This document shows, piece by piece, positions 18,481 through 27,519 of a DNA stretch of 64,000 bases. Position numbers and translations under genes: made by a program. The DNA is from Zoogloea dura (lineage in GTDB: Bacteria; Pseudomonadota; Gammaproteobacteria; Burkholderiales; Rhodocyclaceae). Position 1 is the first letter of the stretch; each line of letters opens with the position of its first letter. Where the stretch lies: NCBI RefSeq assembly GCF_012927165.1, contig NZ_JABBGA010000010.1, positions 62,001-126,000 on the forward strand. The letters run 5' to 3'. Under the pieces are notes generated by a model. That model worked only from the letters and a program-made list of their open reading frames with translations, searched no databases and was not told the DNA's origin.

Positions 18481-18600
18481 CTGAACACCCTTGCAACCCA
18501 ATAAAAGCAGCAACACAAGCCGTACCGACGACACCCGTAGCCAACCTTCGTAGCAATAGCCAAAGCCATACCCACCGCATTCACCAAGGAGGAAACACGA

Positions 18601-20247
18601 ATGCAACCCTGGATGCAGATTTACGACCCGCTGGGCAACCTCTGGTTGTCCTCGCTGGTCGCCGCACTACCCATCATCTTCTTCTTCGTCGCGCTCGCCG
18701 TACTGCGCCTGAAGGGACACGTGGCCGGCACCATCACCGTGGCCATCTCCTTGGCCGTGGCCATCTTCTTCTACAAGATGCCGGTGCAGATGGCCCTGGC
18801 TTCGGCCGGCTACGGCTTCCTGTATGGTCTGTGGCCCATCGCCTGGATCATCATCGCGGCGGTGTTCCTCTACAAGATCACCGTCAAGACCGGCCAGTTC
18901 GACATCATCCGCGCCTCGGTCGTCTCCATCACCGATGACCAGCGCCTGCAGATGCTGCTCGTCGGCTTCTCCTTCGGCGCCTTCCTGGAAGGTGCGGCGG
19001 GCTTCGGCGCCCCGGTGGCGATCACCGCCGCCCTGCTGGTGGGCCTGGGCTTCAACCCGCTCTACGCCGCCGGCCTGTGCCTCATCGCCAACACCGCCCC
19101 GGTGGCCTTCGGCGCCATGGGCATCCCCATCATCGTGGGTGGCCAGGTGACCGGCATCGACCCCTTCAAGATCGGCCAGATGGCCGGCCGCCAGCTCCCG
19201 CTGCTGTCGGTGATCGTGCCCTTCTGGCTGGTCGCCATGATGGACGGCTGGCGCGGCATCAAGGAAACCTGGCCCGCCATCCTGGTCGCCGGCCTGAGCT
19301 TTGCCGTGACCCAGTTCTTCACCGCCAACTACATCGGACCGGAACTGCCGGACATCACCTCCGCGCTGGTCAGCCTGATCTGCCTCACCCTCTTCCTGAA
19401 GAACTGGAAACCCAAGCGCATCTTCCGCTTCGACAACCAGCACCACGCCGAACTGGGCGAAGACAGCCACCACAGCTTCGGCCAGATCGCCAAGGCCTGG
19501 TCGCCCTTCGTCATCCTGACCATCATGGTCACCATCTGGAGCCTCAAGCCCTTCAAGGCCCTGTTCGCCAAGGACGGCCCCCTGTACTCGCTGGTGTTCC
19601 AGTTCCCGGTGCCGATGCTCGACAAGCTGGTCATCAAGATGGAGCCGATCGTCGCCAAGGCCACGCCCTACGCCGCGGTGTACAAGCTGGACATCCTCTC
19701 CGCCACCGGCACCGCCATCTTCCTGGCGGCCATCATCAGCATGCTCGTGCTGGGCATGCGCAGCAGCGACGCCGCCAAGGCCCTGAAGGAGACCGTGGTC
19801 GAGCTGAAGCGCCCGATCTACTCCATCGGCATGGTGCTGGCCTTCGCCTTCGTGGCCAACTACTCCGGCCTGTCCGCCACCCTGGCCCTGCTGCTGGCCG
19901 GTACCGGCGCGTTGTTCCCCTTCTTCAGCCCCTTCCTGGGCTGGCTGGGTGTGTTCCTCACCGGCTCGGACACATCGTCCAACGCCCTGTTCTGCTCCCT
20001 GCAGGCCACCACCGCCCACCAGGTCGGCGTGTCCGACACCCTGCTGGTGGCGGCCAACACCACCGGCGGCGTGACCGGCAAGATGATCTCGCCGCAGTCC
20101 ATCGCCGTGGCCTGCGCCGCCGTGGGCCTGGTTGGCAAGGAGTCGGACCTGTTCCGTTTCACCGTCAAGCACAGCCTGATGTTCGCCACCATGGTCGGCA
20201 TCATCACCACCCTGCAGGCTTATGTGTTCACCTGGATGATCCCCTGA
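18601..20247 (+). CDS. lldP: L-lactate permease
   Basis: A 548-aa LctP/LldP-family transporter with about 13 hydrophobic segments. It carries the family segments [17 protein letters not shown] and [13 protein letters not shown]. It imports lactate (both isomers, and glycolate in E. coli LldP) with protons. AAGGAGG lies just upstream of the ATG. Last gene of the lactate cluster, followed by a strong terminator. Confidence 0.95.
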   Translation: MQPWMQIYDPLGNLWLSSLVAALPIIFFFVALAVLRLKGHVAGTITVAISLAVAIFFYKMPVQMALASAGYGFLYGLWPIAWIIIAAVFLYKITVKTGQFDIIRASVVSITDDQRLQMLLVGFSFGAFLEGAAGFGAPVAITAALLVGLGFNPLYAAGLCLIANTAPVAFGAMGIPIIVGGQVTGIDPFKIGQMAGRQLPLLSVIVPFWLVAMMDGWRGIKETWPAILVAGLSFAVTQFFTANYIGPELPDITSALVSLICLTLFLKNWKPKRIFRFDNQHHAELGEDSHHSFGQIAKAWSPFVILTIMVTIWSLKPFKALFAKDGPLYSLVFQFPVPMLDKLVIKMEPIVAKATPYAAVYKLDILSATGTAIFLAAIISMLVLGMRSSDAAKALKETVVELKRPIYSIGMVLAFAFVANYSGLSATLALLLAGTGALFPFFSPFLGWLGVFLTGSDTSSNALFCSLQATTAHQVGVSDTLLVAANTTGGVTGKMISPQSIAVACAAVGLVGKESDLFRFTVKHSLMFATMVGIITTLQAYVFTWMIP

Positions 20248-20299
20248 TCACCAGACCTTTCTCTTCAGTATGGGGGTGATGCGTCCCCTGGGAGCCTTG

Positions 20300-20331
20300 A
20301 CGGCGGCCGCACAAGCGGTCGCCGTTTTTTT
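20300..20331 (+). terminator. Rho-independent terminator after lactate permease
   Basis: ACGGCGGCCGC / GCGGTCGCCGT stem (one G-T pair), ACAA loop, then seven T. It closes the lactate operon. Confidence 0.88.
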
Positions 20332-20450
20332 ATTGGCGGGCTTTCACATCCTGCAGCTTGCGGCAAGCACCATCCATCGGCGATGCTACACACGGGCCCC
20401 CGCCCCTGCCCCAACCACACGCTGCCGATAAGGTCTGACACCTCCTGCGC

Positions 20451-21788
20451 ATGGACCAGCCCCTGCAAGACCGCCTCCCCAACTATGTGGACCTCCTGCT
20501 CGACGCGGTCTTTCTCGTCGATGCCGCAGGCCACATCATCTATGTCAACCGCGCCTGCGAGCGCATCTTCGGGTACACCCAGCGCGAGATGACCGGCCAG
20601 CTGATGGTGAGCTTCCTGCACCCCGAAGACCTGGTCCGAACCCACGAGGAATCCCTGCAGGTCATGGCCGGCTTTCCCCGGGTGGGTTTCGAGAACCGCT
20701 ACATCCACAAGCACGGCCACATCGTCAACATCATGTGGTCGGCGCGCTGGTCCGAAGCCGACCAGCTACGCATCGGCGTGGCCCGCGACGTCACCGGGCA
20801 GAAGCTGGCCGAGGCCCTGCAGGCCGCCACCTACGCCGTGTCCGAAGCCGCCCACAGCGCCAAGGACCTGGACAGCCTGTTCTCCCTGATCCACGCCATC
20901 ATCGCCCGCTGCGTACCGCTGGCCGGCCTGGCCGTGGCCACCTGCATGCACCACCCCGACCGGCTCGAGTTTCCCTATCAGCGCAACGACGATGGCGACA
21001 ACGGCGACGACCTGCTCCTCCATGAAGCCACCGCCCGCAAGCTGTGCGAAGAAGTCCTGCACAGTGGCCAACCCCTGCAGCTCACCCACGACGCGCTGGC
21101 CGCGCCCTCCGGCGTCGATGCCGCCGCCAAGGGCGCCAGCGCCTGGCTCATCCTCCCCCTCGTCGCCCAGCACGAAACCATCGGCGTGCTGATCCTCAAG
21201 GCCCGCCCCGGCGCCCGCTATTCGGACAAGGACAGGGAGCTCCTGCACTTCGTATCGGCCCAGGTCGCCACTGCCATCGAACGGGGCCGGCTCAAGGCCA
21301 GGCTGCTGCGCGCCGCCCAGTACGACGACCTCACCAATCTGCCCAACCGCCGCCTCTTCCACGACCGCCTGAGCACCGCCCTGGCCCGCAGCAAGCGCCG
21401 GCAGCACCCGATGGCCCTGCTCTACATCGACATCGACGACTTCAAGCACGTCAACGACACCCTCGGGCACAGTGCCGGCGACCGCCTGCTGCAGCACATC
21501 GCACGCAGCCTCGAAGGCTGCGTGCGCAAGGCCGACACCGTCGCCCGCCTGGGCGGCGATGAATTCGTGATCATTCTGGAAGACATTCACGGCCCCCACG
21601 ACGCCCTCGCCGTGATCGAAAAGATTCGCAGTGCCCTGCACGCCGCCTGCGTCATCGACGGCACCACGCTGCACACCGCCGCCAGCATCGGCCTGGCCCT
21701 CTACCCCGAACACGGAAGCGAGGCCGAAGAACTGCTCAGGCACTCCGACAGCCGGATGTACCACGAGAAGACCGGCCCGGCCCCCTGA
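20451..21788 (+). CDS. PAS-GAF diguanylate cyclase
   Basis: A 445-aa cytosolic signalling enzyme. The PAS domain (about 10-125, with IIYVNRACERIFGYT) is followed by a GAF-like domain (about 130-280) and a GGDEF domain (about 290-440). The active-site GGDEF is at about 368-372, and RKAD five residues before it forms a canonical inhibitory I-site, so cyclase activity with product inhibition is expected. No EAL domain follows. No membrane segments are present. It stands alone after the lactate operon terminator. Confidence 0.93.
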   Translation: MDQPLQDRLPNYVDLLLDAVFLVDAAGHIIYVNRACERIFGYTQREMTGQLMVSFLHPEDLVRTHEESLQVMAGFPRVGFENRYIHKHGHIVNIMWSARWSEADQLRIGVARDVTGQKLAEALQAATYAVSEAAHSAKDLDSLFSLIHAIIARCVPLAGLAVATCMHHPDRLEFPYQRNDDGDNGDDLLLHEATARKLCEEVLHSGQPLQLTHDALAAPSGVDAAAKGASAWLILPLVAQHETIGVLILKARPGARYSDKDRELLHFVSAQVATAIERGRLKARLLRAAQYDDLTNLPNRRLFHDRLSTALARSKRRQHPMALLYIDIDDFKHVNDTLGHSAGDRLLQHIARSLEGCVRKADTVARLGGDEFVIILEDIHGPHDALAVIEKIRSALHAACVIDGTTLHTAASIGLALYPEHGSEAEELLRHSDSRMYHEKTGPAP

Positions 21789-21888
21789 CCGACCCGTACT
21801 TTCATCACATAAGCTAGTCCAATAATGTTGGAAATTGTTTCTTACCTGATATTCTGTGAACAAATTCACTACATACAGGGAACAAAAA

Positions 21889-22485
21889 ATGCGTGTCGCG
21901 ATCGGTGGCGTCCTCTTTGCAAGCGCTCTTGGCATGGCCTCTGCCGCCAACGCAGCGGTCACTGTCACAGGGACTTTTGACGGAACCGAAGCCACCATGA
22001 ATGGTCGGCTCTTCCGCGACGGGACTGCCTCGACCTGTTCTCCCACCAAAGCCTACCCCGGGATCAGCGGCGCAGGCAGCGCCCGCGCCTACCGCACCGA
22101 CACCGTCTACAACAACGGCCCCGCCCAGTGCGTGACCGTCGCTTTCGATGTGGGCACCTGCGGCACCAACGTTCACCTCGTCGCCTACGCCGGCAGCTTC
22201 AACCCTGCCGACCTGTCGCAGAACTTCATCGGCGACGTGGGCAGTTCGTCATCCCAGTCCTTCAGCTTCACGGCCCCCGCCGACAGCGCCATCGTCATCA
22301 TGGCCCAGGACAACAACGGCGTGGCCGCTCGCTGCACCTACAGCTTCACCTCGACAGAACTGTTCCCGACTCCGGTGCTGTCCCCGACGGCCATTCCGAC
22401 CCTGTCCCAATGGGGCATGATCATCATGTCCGCCATGCTTGGCCTGGCCGCCTTTGGCGCAATCCGCCGCAACGACCGCTCCTGA
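21889..22485 (+). CDS. IPTL-CTERM sorting domain protein
   Basis: A 198-aa secreted protein. The signal peptide is about residues 1-22, ending ASAANAA. The C-terminus has the IPTLSQWG motif, a hydrophobic helix and an RRNDRS basic tail. This tripartite signal is recognised by an exosortase variant (exosortase H type) and anchors or processes surface proteins. The body has paired cysteines (TCSPTKAYPG ... QCV ... CGTN) that could form disulfides. The ATG at 21889 is preferred over an upstream GTG because it opens directly into the signal peptide. No exosortase is in the window. Confidence 0.88.
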   Translation: MRVAIGGVLFASALGMASAANAAVTVTGTFDGTEATMNGRLFRDGTASTCSPTKAYPGISGAGSARAYRTDTVYNNGPAQCVTVAFDVGTCGTNVHLVAYAGSFNPADLSQNFIGDVGSSSSQSFSFTAPADSAIVIMAQDNNGVAARCTYSFTSTELFPTPVLSPTAIPTLSQWGMIIMSAMLGLAAFGAIRRNDRS

Positions 22486-22550
22486 ACGAATCCCCACGGC
22501 CGGGCTGGGCCCGCGCCCATCCATCGCGCGGCTTGCCCGGAAGCGGCAAC

Positions 22551-22579
22551 ACAAAGGGGGCGATCATCGCCCCCTTTGT
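22551..22579. terminator. Long perfect hairpin, likely bidirectional terminator
   Basis: ACAAAGGGGGCGAT / ATCGCCCCCTTTGT: a nearly loopless perfect inverted repeat between convergent genes. It lacks a long T-run, so terminator function is probable rather than certain. Confidence 0.55.
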
Positions 22580-22607
22580 CCATCCATCCCCTGCCCCCCA
22601 GCCCACC

Positions 22608-24443
22608 TCACTGCGGCGCCATCACCACCCGGTTGCGGCCTTGCTCCTTGGCTTCGTACAAGGCTTCATCGGCCAGGCGGATCAGCCGCTCGGCCACCTT
22701 GTTGCTGTCCGGCACCAGCACCGCCACACCGAAGCTCGCCGTCACCACGCCGCAGGGCGACCCGGCGTGGGGGATCTCCAGCTGCTCGACGCCGGCGCGC
22801 AGCCGCTCGGCCAGCACCGCCATCCCCGCCGCGTCCGACGACGCCGCGATCACCGCGAATTCCTCGCCGCCGTAGCGCGCGCACAGATCCCCCGGGCGAT
22901 GCACGCCGGCCTCCAGCACCGCCGCCACCCGGCGCAGGCAATCGTCGCCGGCCAGGTGCCCGTAGTAGTCGTTGTACTGCTTGAAGTGATCCACATCGAT
23001 CATGATCAGCGCCAGCGGCCGGCGCGCCCGGCAGGCCCGCGACAGTTCGCCCTGCAGCGCCTCGTCGAAGCAGCGCCGGTTGGCCAGCCCGGTCAGGCCG
23101 TCGGTATCCGAACGGCGCGCCAGCTCCAGGTTGGCCTCTTCGAGTTCGGCGGTGCGCGCCGCCACCTCGTGCTCCAGGTTCGCCGTGTGATAGCGCACCC
23201 CGTCCGCCATCAGGTGCAGGGCGCGCGACAAGGCTTCCACCTCGGCGATCGCGCTGGCGCCGGGCGCCACCTCGCGCCACTCGCCATGCCCCAGGCGGGC
23301 GGCCCAGGCGCCCAGCGCTTCGAGCGGGCGCGCCACCCGGCGGCTCACCACCAGGGCCACCGCCACGCTCAGGACCAGGATCGCCGCGCTGAACAGCGCC
23401 GTGTTGAAGAGCAGGCTGCGCGACGGCGCGTCCACCCGGCTCTGCGGCAGCACCACGCCTATCGTCAGCGTCGGCCCGTCGGGCAGCGGATAGGCCCACC
23501 AGTCGAGCAGGTAGGTCTGCCCGGCCACATCCCGGAAGGCCCTCCCCTTGAGCTGGTCCGCTTCCTTCACCACCCGGCTGGCGGCACTGATCAGCGGGTT
23601 GGGGCTCTCGGTTGCGCGGATGCGGCGGGTCTGATCGGCCTGCAGCTCATACAGCGGCTCCAGCGTGGAAGCCGCCAGCAGGTCTCCCGCCTCATCCATC
23701 AGGAAGGCCGTGCCGCCCAGGTCGCGGGTGATCCCGGCGAGCAGCTCGCTCAACTGAGTCAGGGCCACGTCGGCCGTCACCACGCCGATAAAACGGCCCG
23801 CCGCATCATGCAGGGGCGACGCCATCCCGATCCCCATCGCATCGTAGGCACCCTTGGGGTCATTGATCGCGTAACGGTAGGCCGGATACCAGCGCAGGCT
23901 GTCGCGCCCCATCGCCGCCTTGAACCACGGCCGGGTGCGCGCATCGAAGTGCGGATTGCCCCAGGCGATGAACTCGCCGCGCCGGTCGTCGGCGCTCACC
24001 CGGTACAAGCCCATCTGCCGGCCATCCACCTGCGTCGCCTGCAACAGGCGCAGAGCCCGGTCCTCGCCCTGCACCGGGCGGCTGGCCGAGAAGTATTCGC
24101 CCTCCGCCGTGCCCACCGACAGGAAGGTCAGCAAAGGCTGCTGGCGCAGCTGCAGCAGGAAGTTGCGCTGCATGCCCTCGCTGTCCGCCGGGTTCAGCAC
24201 GCCGGCCCGGAACTGCTCGGCATTGAAGCGCACCACCCGCTGCGGCACATCGAAGAACTGCAGCACCTTGTCGTACACTCGCGCGCTCACCTCGCTCGCC
24301 AGCTGCTCCTGGAACTGCACGGCCGAACGCTGCGCGGTGAGGTAGTAGAACCACGCCTGCACCGCCACCATCGGCACCACCACCAACAGGAGCGCCAACA
24401 CCAGGAGGCGTTGCAGGGTGATCGGGCGGGAACGGGAAAACAT
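22608..24443 (-). CDS. Membrane diguanylate cyclase with periplasmic Cache-type sensor
   Basis: A 611-aa protein. A transmembrane helix at about 12-32 is followed by a large periplasmic region (about 35-300) with the dCache pattern WFKAAMGRDSLRWYPAYRY. A second helix at about 310-330 leads into a HAMP-like linker and a GGDEF domain. The active site is GGEEF in RYGGEEFAVIA, with RPGD five residues before it as I-site. It probably couples a small extracellular ligand to c-di-GMP synthesis. The start at 24443 places the first helix near the N-terminus; a longer ORF to 24509 adds 22 residues without support. Confidence 0.9.
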   Translation of the reverse strand: MFSRSRPITLQRLLVLALLLVVVPMVAVQAWFYYLTAQRSAVQFQEQLASEVSARVYDKVLQFFDVPQRVVRFNAEQFRAGVLNPADSEGMQRNFLLQLRQQPLLTFLSVGTAEGEYFSASRPVQGEDRALRLLQATQVDGRQMGLYRVSADDRRGEFIAWGNPHFDARTRPWFKAAMGRDSLRWYPAYRYAINDPKGAYDAMGIGMASPLHDAAGRFIGVVTADVALTQLSELLAGITRDLGGTAFLMDEAGDLLAASTLEPLYELQADQTRRIRATESPNPLISAASRVVKEADQLKGRAFRDVAGQTYLLDWWAYPLPDGPTLTIGVVLPQSRVDAPSRSLLFNTALFSAAILVLSVAVALVVSRRVARPLEALGAWAARLGHGEWREVAPGASAIAEVEALSRALHLMADGVRYHTANLEHEVAARTAELEEANLELARRSDTDGLTGLANRRCFDEALQGELSRACRARRPLALIMIDVDHFKQYNDYYGHLAGDDCLRRVAAVLEAGVHRPGDLCARYGGEEFAVIAASSDAAGMAVLAERLRAGVEQLEIPHAGSPCGVVTASFGVAVLVPDSNKVAERLIRLADEALYEAKEQGRNRVVMAPQ

Positions 24444-24574
24444 GGAAGCAGCTCGGGTCGCAAAGTCGTCCCGAAGGTAACACGATGGCGCAGCGGCAAA
24501 AACCAACAAAGGCGCACTTCCGGCCCGCGCAGCGCTTACATTTCAGGTTTGCCCCACACCGCAACTGAACACGC

Positions 24575-25903
24575 ATGAAACCCTCGAAGCGCCCCGAACA
24601 GATCGACCTGCTGCCCTACCTGGGCAAGTGGATCCTGCTGGCCACCGCGGTTGCGGCCCTGGCGGGCTCGGCATCGGCCTTCTTCCTCATCGCCCTGGAG
24701 TGGGCCACCGACACCCGCAACGCCCATCGCGGACTGATCTGGCTGCTGCCGCTGGCCGGCTTCGTGGTGGGCTGGCTCTACCTCCGGTTTGGCCAACAGG
24801 TCGAAGCCGGCAACAACCTGCTCATCGACGAAATCCACGACCCCAGGAAGATCGTGCCCCTGCGCATGGCGCCACTGGTCCTGGGCGGCACGCTCATCTC
24901 CCACCTCTTCGGCGCCTCGGTCGGGCGGGAAGGCACGGCCGTGCAGATGGGCGGCGCGCTGGCCGACCAGCTCACCCGCCTCTTCAAGCTCAAGCATGAA
25001 GACCGCCGCATCATCCTGATGGCCGGCATCAGCGCGGGCTTCTCGTCGGTCTTCGGCACGCCGCTGGCCGGCGCAGTGTGGGCGCTGGAGGTGCTGGCCA
25101 TCGGCCGCCTGCGCTACGACGCGCTGCTGGCCTGCACCGTCGCCGCCATCGTCGCCGACCAGGTGTGCGCTCTATGGGGCGTGCACCACACCCACTACCT
25201 CATCCCCCAGATCCCTCACCTCAGCGCCTGGGGCTTCTGTGCCATGGTGCTGGCCGGCATGGCCTTCGGCCTGGCCGGCAAGCTCTTTGCCGACGCCACC
25301 CACCTGCTCGGCGGCTGGGTGAAGAAGACCATCGCCTACGCGCCCCTGCGCCCCCTGCTGGGCGGCGCCATCCTGGCCGCGATCATCATGTATGGCAACA
25401 CCGACCGCTACATCGGCCTCGGCATCCCGGTCATCCTAGAAGCCTTCGACAAGCCGCTGCCCGCCTACGACTTCCTCGGCAAGATGGCCTTCACGGTGTT
25501 CTCCCTCGGCGTCGGCTTCAAGGGCGGCGAAGTGACCCCGCTGTTCTACATCGGAGCCACCCTGGGCAACGCCCTCGCCCCCATCCTGCACATGCCCTTC
25601 CCCCTGCTCGCCGGCATCGGCTTCGTGGCGGTGTTTGCAGGCGCCGCCAACACGCCCATCGCCTGCACACTGATGGCCATGGAGCTGTTCGGCGCCGAGG
25701 TCGGCGTCTATGCCGGCATCGCCTGTGTCGTCAGCTACCTGTTCTCCGGGCACACCGGCATCTACCGCTCACAGCGCGTCGGCCAGGCCAAGCACAGCCC
25801 CGCCCCGGAAGGCATCAAGCTGGGCGAGCTGCCCGCCTACCGCAAACAACTCAAGGCCCAGGCCGCACAGGAAAACCGCAGCCCCGACGAAGCGGACAAA
25901 TAG
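24575..25903 (+). CDS. CLC-family antiporter, fluoride/proton (CLC-F) type features
   Basis: A 442-aa CLC transporter with about ten hydrophobic segments. The gating glutamate E119 lies in GREGT (117-121). The usual GSGIP segment is replaced by AGNNLL (78-83), and the later selectivity region reads GGEVTPLF instead of GxFxP. These substitutions match the fluoride-exporting CLC-F clade rather than chloride CLCs, from my knowledge of that family. No fluoride riboswitch was recognised in the 65-130 bp upstream. Specificity remains inferred. Confidence 0.85.
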   Translation: MKPSKRPEQIDLLPYLGKWILLATAVAALAGSASAFFLIALEWATDTRNAHRGLIWLLPLAGFVVGWLYLRFGQQVEAGNNLLIDEIHDPRKIVPLRMAPLVLGGTLISHLFGASVGREGTAVQMGGALADQLTRLFKLKHEDRRIILMAGISAGFSSVFGTPLAGAVWALEVLAIGRLRYDALLACTVAAIVADQVCALWGVHHTHYLIPQIPHLSAWGFCAMVLAGMAFGLAGKLFADATHLLGGWVKKTIAYAPLRPLLGGAILAAIIMYGNTDRYIGLGIPVILEAFDKPLPAYDFLGKMAFTVFSLGVGFKGGEVTPLFYIGATLGNALAPILHMPFPLLAGIGFVAVFAGAANTPIACTLMAMELFGAEVGVYAGIACVVSYLFSGHTGIYRSQRVGQAKHSPAPEGIKLGELPAYRKQLKAQAAQENRSPDEADK

Positions 25904-25924
25904 CCGCCCGGCCAGCCGCCGCCG

Positions 25925-26578
25925 TCACCCCCCACGCCAGCCCCGCAGCGCCCAGGACAACGCCACGAAGCCGGCAACATTCCCCAGCACCGACAACCAG
26001 AAGCGGGCCCGGAACGACGCCTTGCTCGACTTGTGACGCAACAACTGCTGCGCCACGATCGCCCCCGGCCAGCCCCCCAGCAAGCCGAGCCTCAGCAAGG
26101 TACTCTCCCGCACCCGCCGCCGCCCCTCCACCTGCGCCGCCGACTTGTCCTGGCCATACACCACGAAGCACACCAGGCTCATCAGCCCATACCAGCCCAT
26201 CACCCAGGCCGGCAGCTTGAAGAAATGGGCCACCACCGCAGCCCCCACGAAGAATGCCGGGATCGCAAACAACGTCGCCGTCCCCCAGCGCACCGGGCTG
26301 CCGGACGGCGAAGGCCCGGCACGCCGCCGCGCCTTCAACAGCTCGACCCGCTTCGCCCGCTTCTTGCCCTCCGCGCTCAACTCCACCTCGAAACTCAAGG
26401 CCACCCCCACCTCCGGCCGCGCCGCGCGCGCCGGAAAGGCCTTGATATGCACAAAAACCTCCTGGCCGCCGTGCACAGGCTCGATAAAGCCAAAGCCACG
26501 GTCGTCGTTCCAGGTCTTGAGGATGCCTTCTTGGCGCATGGGGGTATGTGGAGCGGTTGAGGGGGTATTGGAAGACAT
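25925..26578 (-). CDS. Cold-shock domain fused to DUF1294 membrane domain
   Basis: A 217-aa protein with an N-terminal cold-shock domain (about 12-80; the RNP1-like GFGFIEP and VFVHIKAF motifs are intact) and a C-terminal DUF1294 domain with about four hydrophobic segments and the WWPG-like GGWPGA and HKSSKASFR motifs. This fusion is widespread in proteobacteria; its role is unknown, with nucleic-acid binding at the membrane suggested by the domains. The start at 26578 is chosen; an in-frame ATG at 26608 adds ten residues. It converges with the CLC gene, 21 bp apart. Confidence 0.88.
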   Translation of the reverse strand: MSSNTPSTAPHTPMRQEGILKTWNDDRGFGFIEPVHGGQEVFVHIKAFPARAARPEVGVALSFEVELSAEGKKRAKRVELLKARRRAGPSPSGSPVRWGTATLFAIPAFFVGAAVVAHFFKLPAWVMGWYGLMSLVCFVVYGQDKSAAQVEGRRRVRESTLLRLGLLGGWPGAIVAQQLLRHKSSKASFRARFWLSVLGNVAGFVALSWALRGWRGG

Positions 26579-26668
26579 TACAAAAAAGGGAGGGTCATGC
26601 TCCGGCATCGCAGCACGGGCGGGCGTGGCTTCATCGACTCACCCCCCGCCTTGCGCGCTTCAGGTCTT

Positions 26669-26833
26669 TCAAGCGTATTTGAAACTCAGATAAACCGCCC
26701 CGACAATCATCGCCACAAACAGCAAGCCCACAACGGTTCTGACAACACGCACCCACGCGTGACGCTTCGCCGCCTTCTCGGTCGCCACATCAAGGCTCGC
26801 CTCAATGGCGAGTTCAGTGATTTCATCGATCAT
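26669..26833 (-). CDS. Small single-pass membrane protein (54 aa)
   Basis: An ATG-to-TGA frame of 54 codons. It starts MIDEITELAIEASLDVATEK, continues with a basic stretch AAKRHAWVR, then a clear transmembrane helix (VVGLLFVAMIVGAVYLSF) and ends KYA. The amphipathic N-terminus, basic boundary and helix give a coherent small inner-membrane protein. RAYT element copy A ends 17 bp upstream of its start. The plus-strand ORF overlapping it has no comparable structure. No family recognised. Confidence 0.7.
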   Translation of the reverse strand: MIDEITELAIEASLDVATEKAAKRHAWVRVVRTVVGLLFVAMIVGAVYLSFKYA

Positions 26834-26850
26834 CGTGTATTCCCCAACCC

Positions 26851-27035
26851 GTAGGTCGGGTTAGCGCAGCGTAACCCGACACCCCGCACCCAAACCTACT
26901 CATGCCCCACGCCTTCAAAACCCATTGCCCCGCGGCCCCAATCCGTCACGATGGTGAAAAAGGCACCGCCAAAAGCAATCGCGCGTCGATATTGCATGGG
27001 GAGATGTCGGGTTACGCTGCGCTAACCCGACCTAC
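26851..27035. mobile_element. RAYT element copy A, internally deleted (185 bp)
   Basis: Both ends match the full-length element at 27520-28140: a terminal GTAGGTCGGGTTAGCGC hairpin and its inverted copy at the other end. The middle lacks 432 bp of the transposase gene. The join is the same as in copy C (CCAATC|CGTCACGA), and it keeps the reading frame. It looks like a MITE-like, non-autonomous derivative that must rely on a RAYT in trans. Confidence 0.85.
26896..26997 (-). pseudogene. In-frame deletion remnant of RAYT transposase (33 codons), copy A
   Basis: An open frame starting MQYRRAI and ending GFEGVGHE, joining transposase residues 1-20 directly to 165-178. The HUH motif and catalytic tyrosine are lost, so it cannot be a transposase. 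The frame is open despite several substitutions relative to the intact copy. Confidence 0.75.
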
Positions 27036-27054
27036 CGGGACTGACCCATGATGA

Positions 27055-27492
27055 TCAATGGGAGTGATGACCACATGGCCTTGGAGGATTGGATGCGGGC
27101 ACTACCGTGACAGCCCCCCGCAATCGCCTGGGCTTGGCAGACTCTCCAAAGCTCAGATCCACCAACAAGCTCTCACGGTCGAACCGGGCTGAACCCACCG
27201 CCTCTCGCACGCGCACACCACAGTGCCAGAGTTCCGCGCCAGGCCCGAAATTCGCCAGACTCTCCACGGGCCCCTTCAGCAGATAGGTCGTCTGCGTCTC
27301 ATACACAGTGAAATCAAAAGGGATGTGCAGGTTACCCGTCCACCACGTACTCTCGCGCAACTCTATGGACATCACGGAAGGTGAGTCCGCGTGAAGGTAT
27401 GCCGTTCCCTCCAGACCACCGCCCGACCAGAAGAAGCACGCGCTCAAGGGCAGGCACAGCAAAACGACAATGACACCTTGCACACCACGCAT
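27055..27492 (-). CDS. Putative lipoprotein of unknown function
   Basis: A 145-aa protein with a lipoprotein signal: hydrophobic residues 5-17, then LSAC with the lipidated cysteine at 19. The mature part is beta-rich, with ELWHCGVRVREAVGSARFD. No family recognised. It lies between RAYT copies A and B, with 20 and 28 bp to each. An upstream in-frame ATG at 27495 would add one methionine. Confidence 0.75.
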   Translation of the reverse strand: MRGVQGVIVVLLCLPLSACFFWSGGGLEGTAYLHADSPSVMSIELRESTWWTGNLHIPFDFTVYETQTTYLLKGPVESLANFGPGAELWHCGVRVREAVGSARFDRESLLVDLSFGESAKPRRLRGAVTVVPASNPPRPCGHHSH

Positions 27493-27519
27493 CACACTCT
27501 CCTCTCAGTCGCCAGCCCC

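Noticed and set aside
15655-18606. 983-codon minus-strand open frame opposite the D-lactate dehydrogenase
   Set aside because: Gly/Ala/His/Val-rich shadow of a high-GC gene; the plus strand has clear FAD and Fe-S motifs.
24444-24574. Fluoride riboswitch before the CLC gene
   Set aside because: The conserved pseudoknot elements of the crcB motif could not be found by eye.
22128-24578. 816-codon plus-strand frame over the diguanylate cyclase
   Set aside because: Arg/His/Pro/Gln-rich shadow of the minus-strand GGDEF gene.
26597-26854. 85-codon plus-strand frame
   Set aside because: Overlaps the better-supported 54-aa membrane protein and has no ribosome site or structure.
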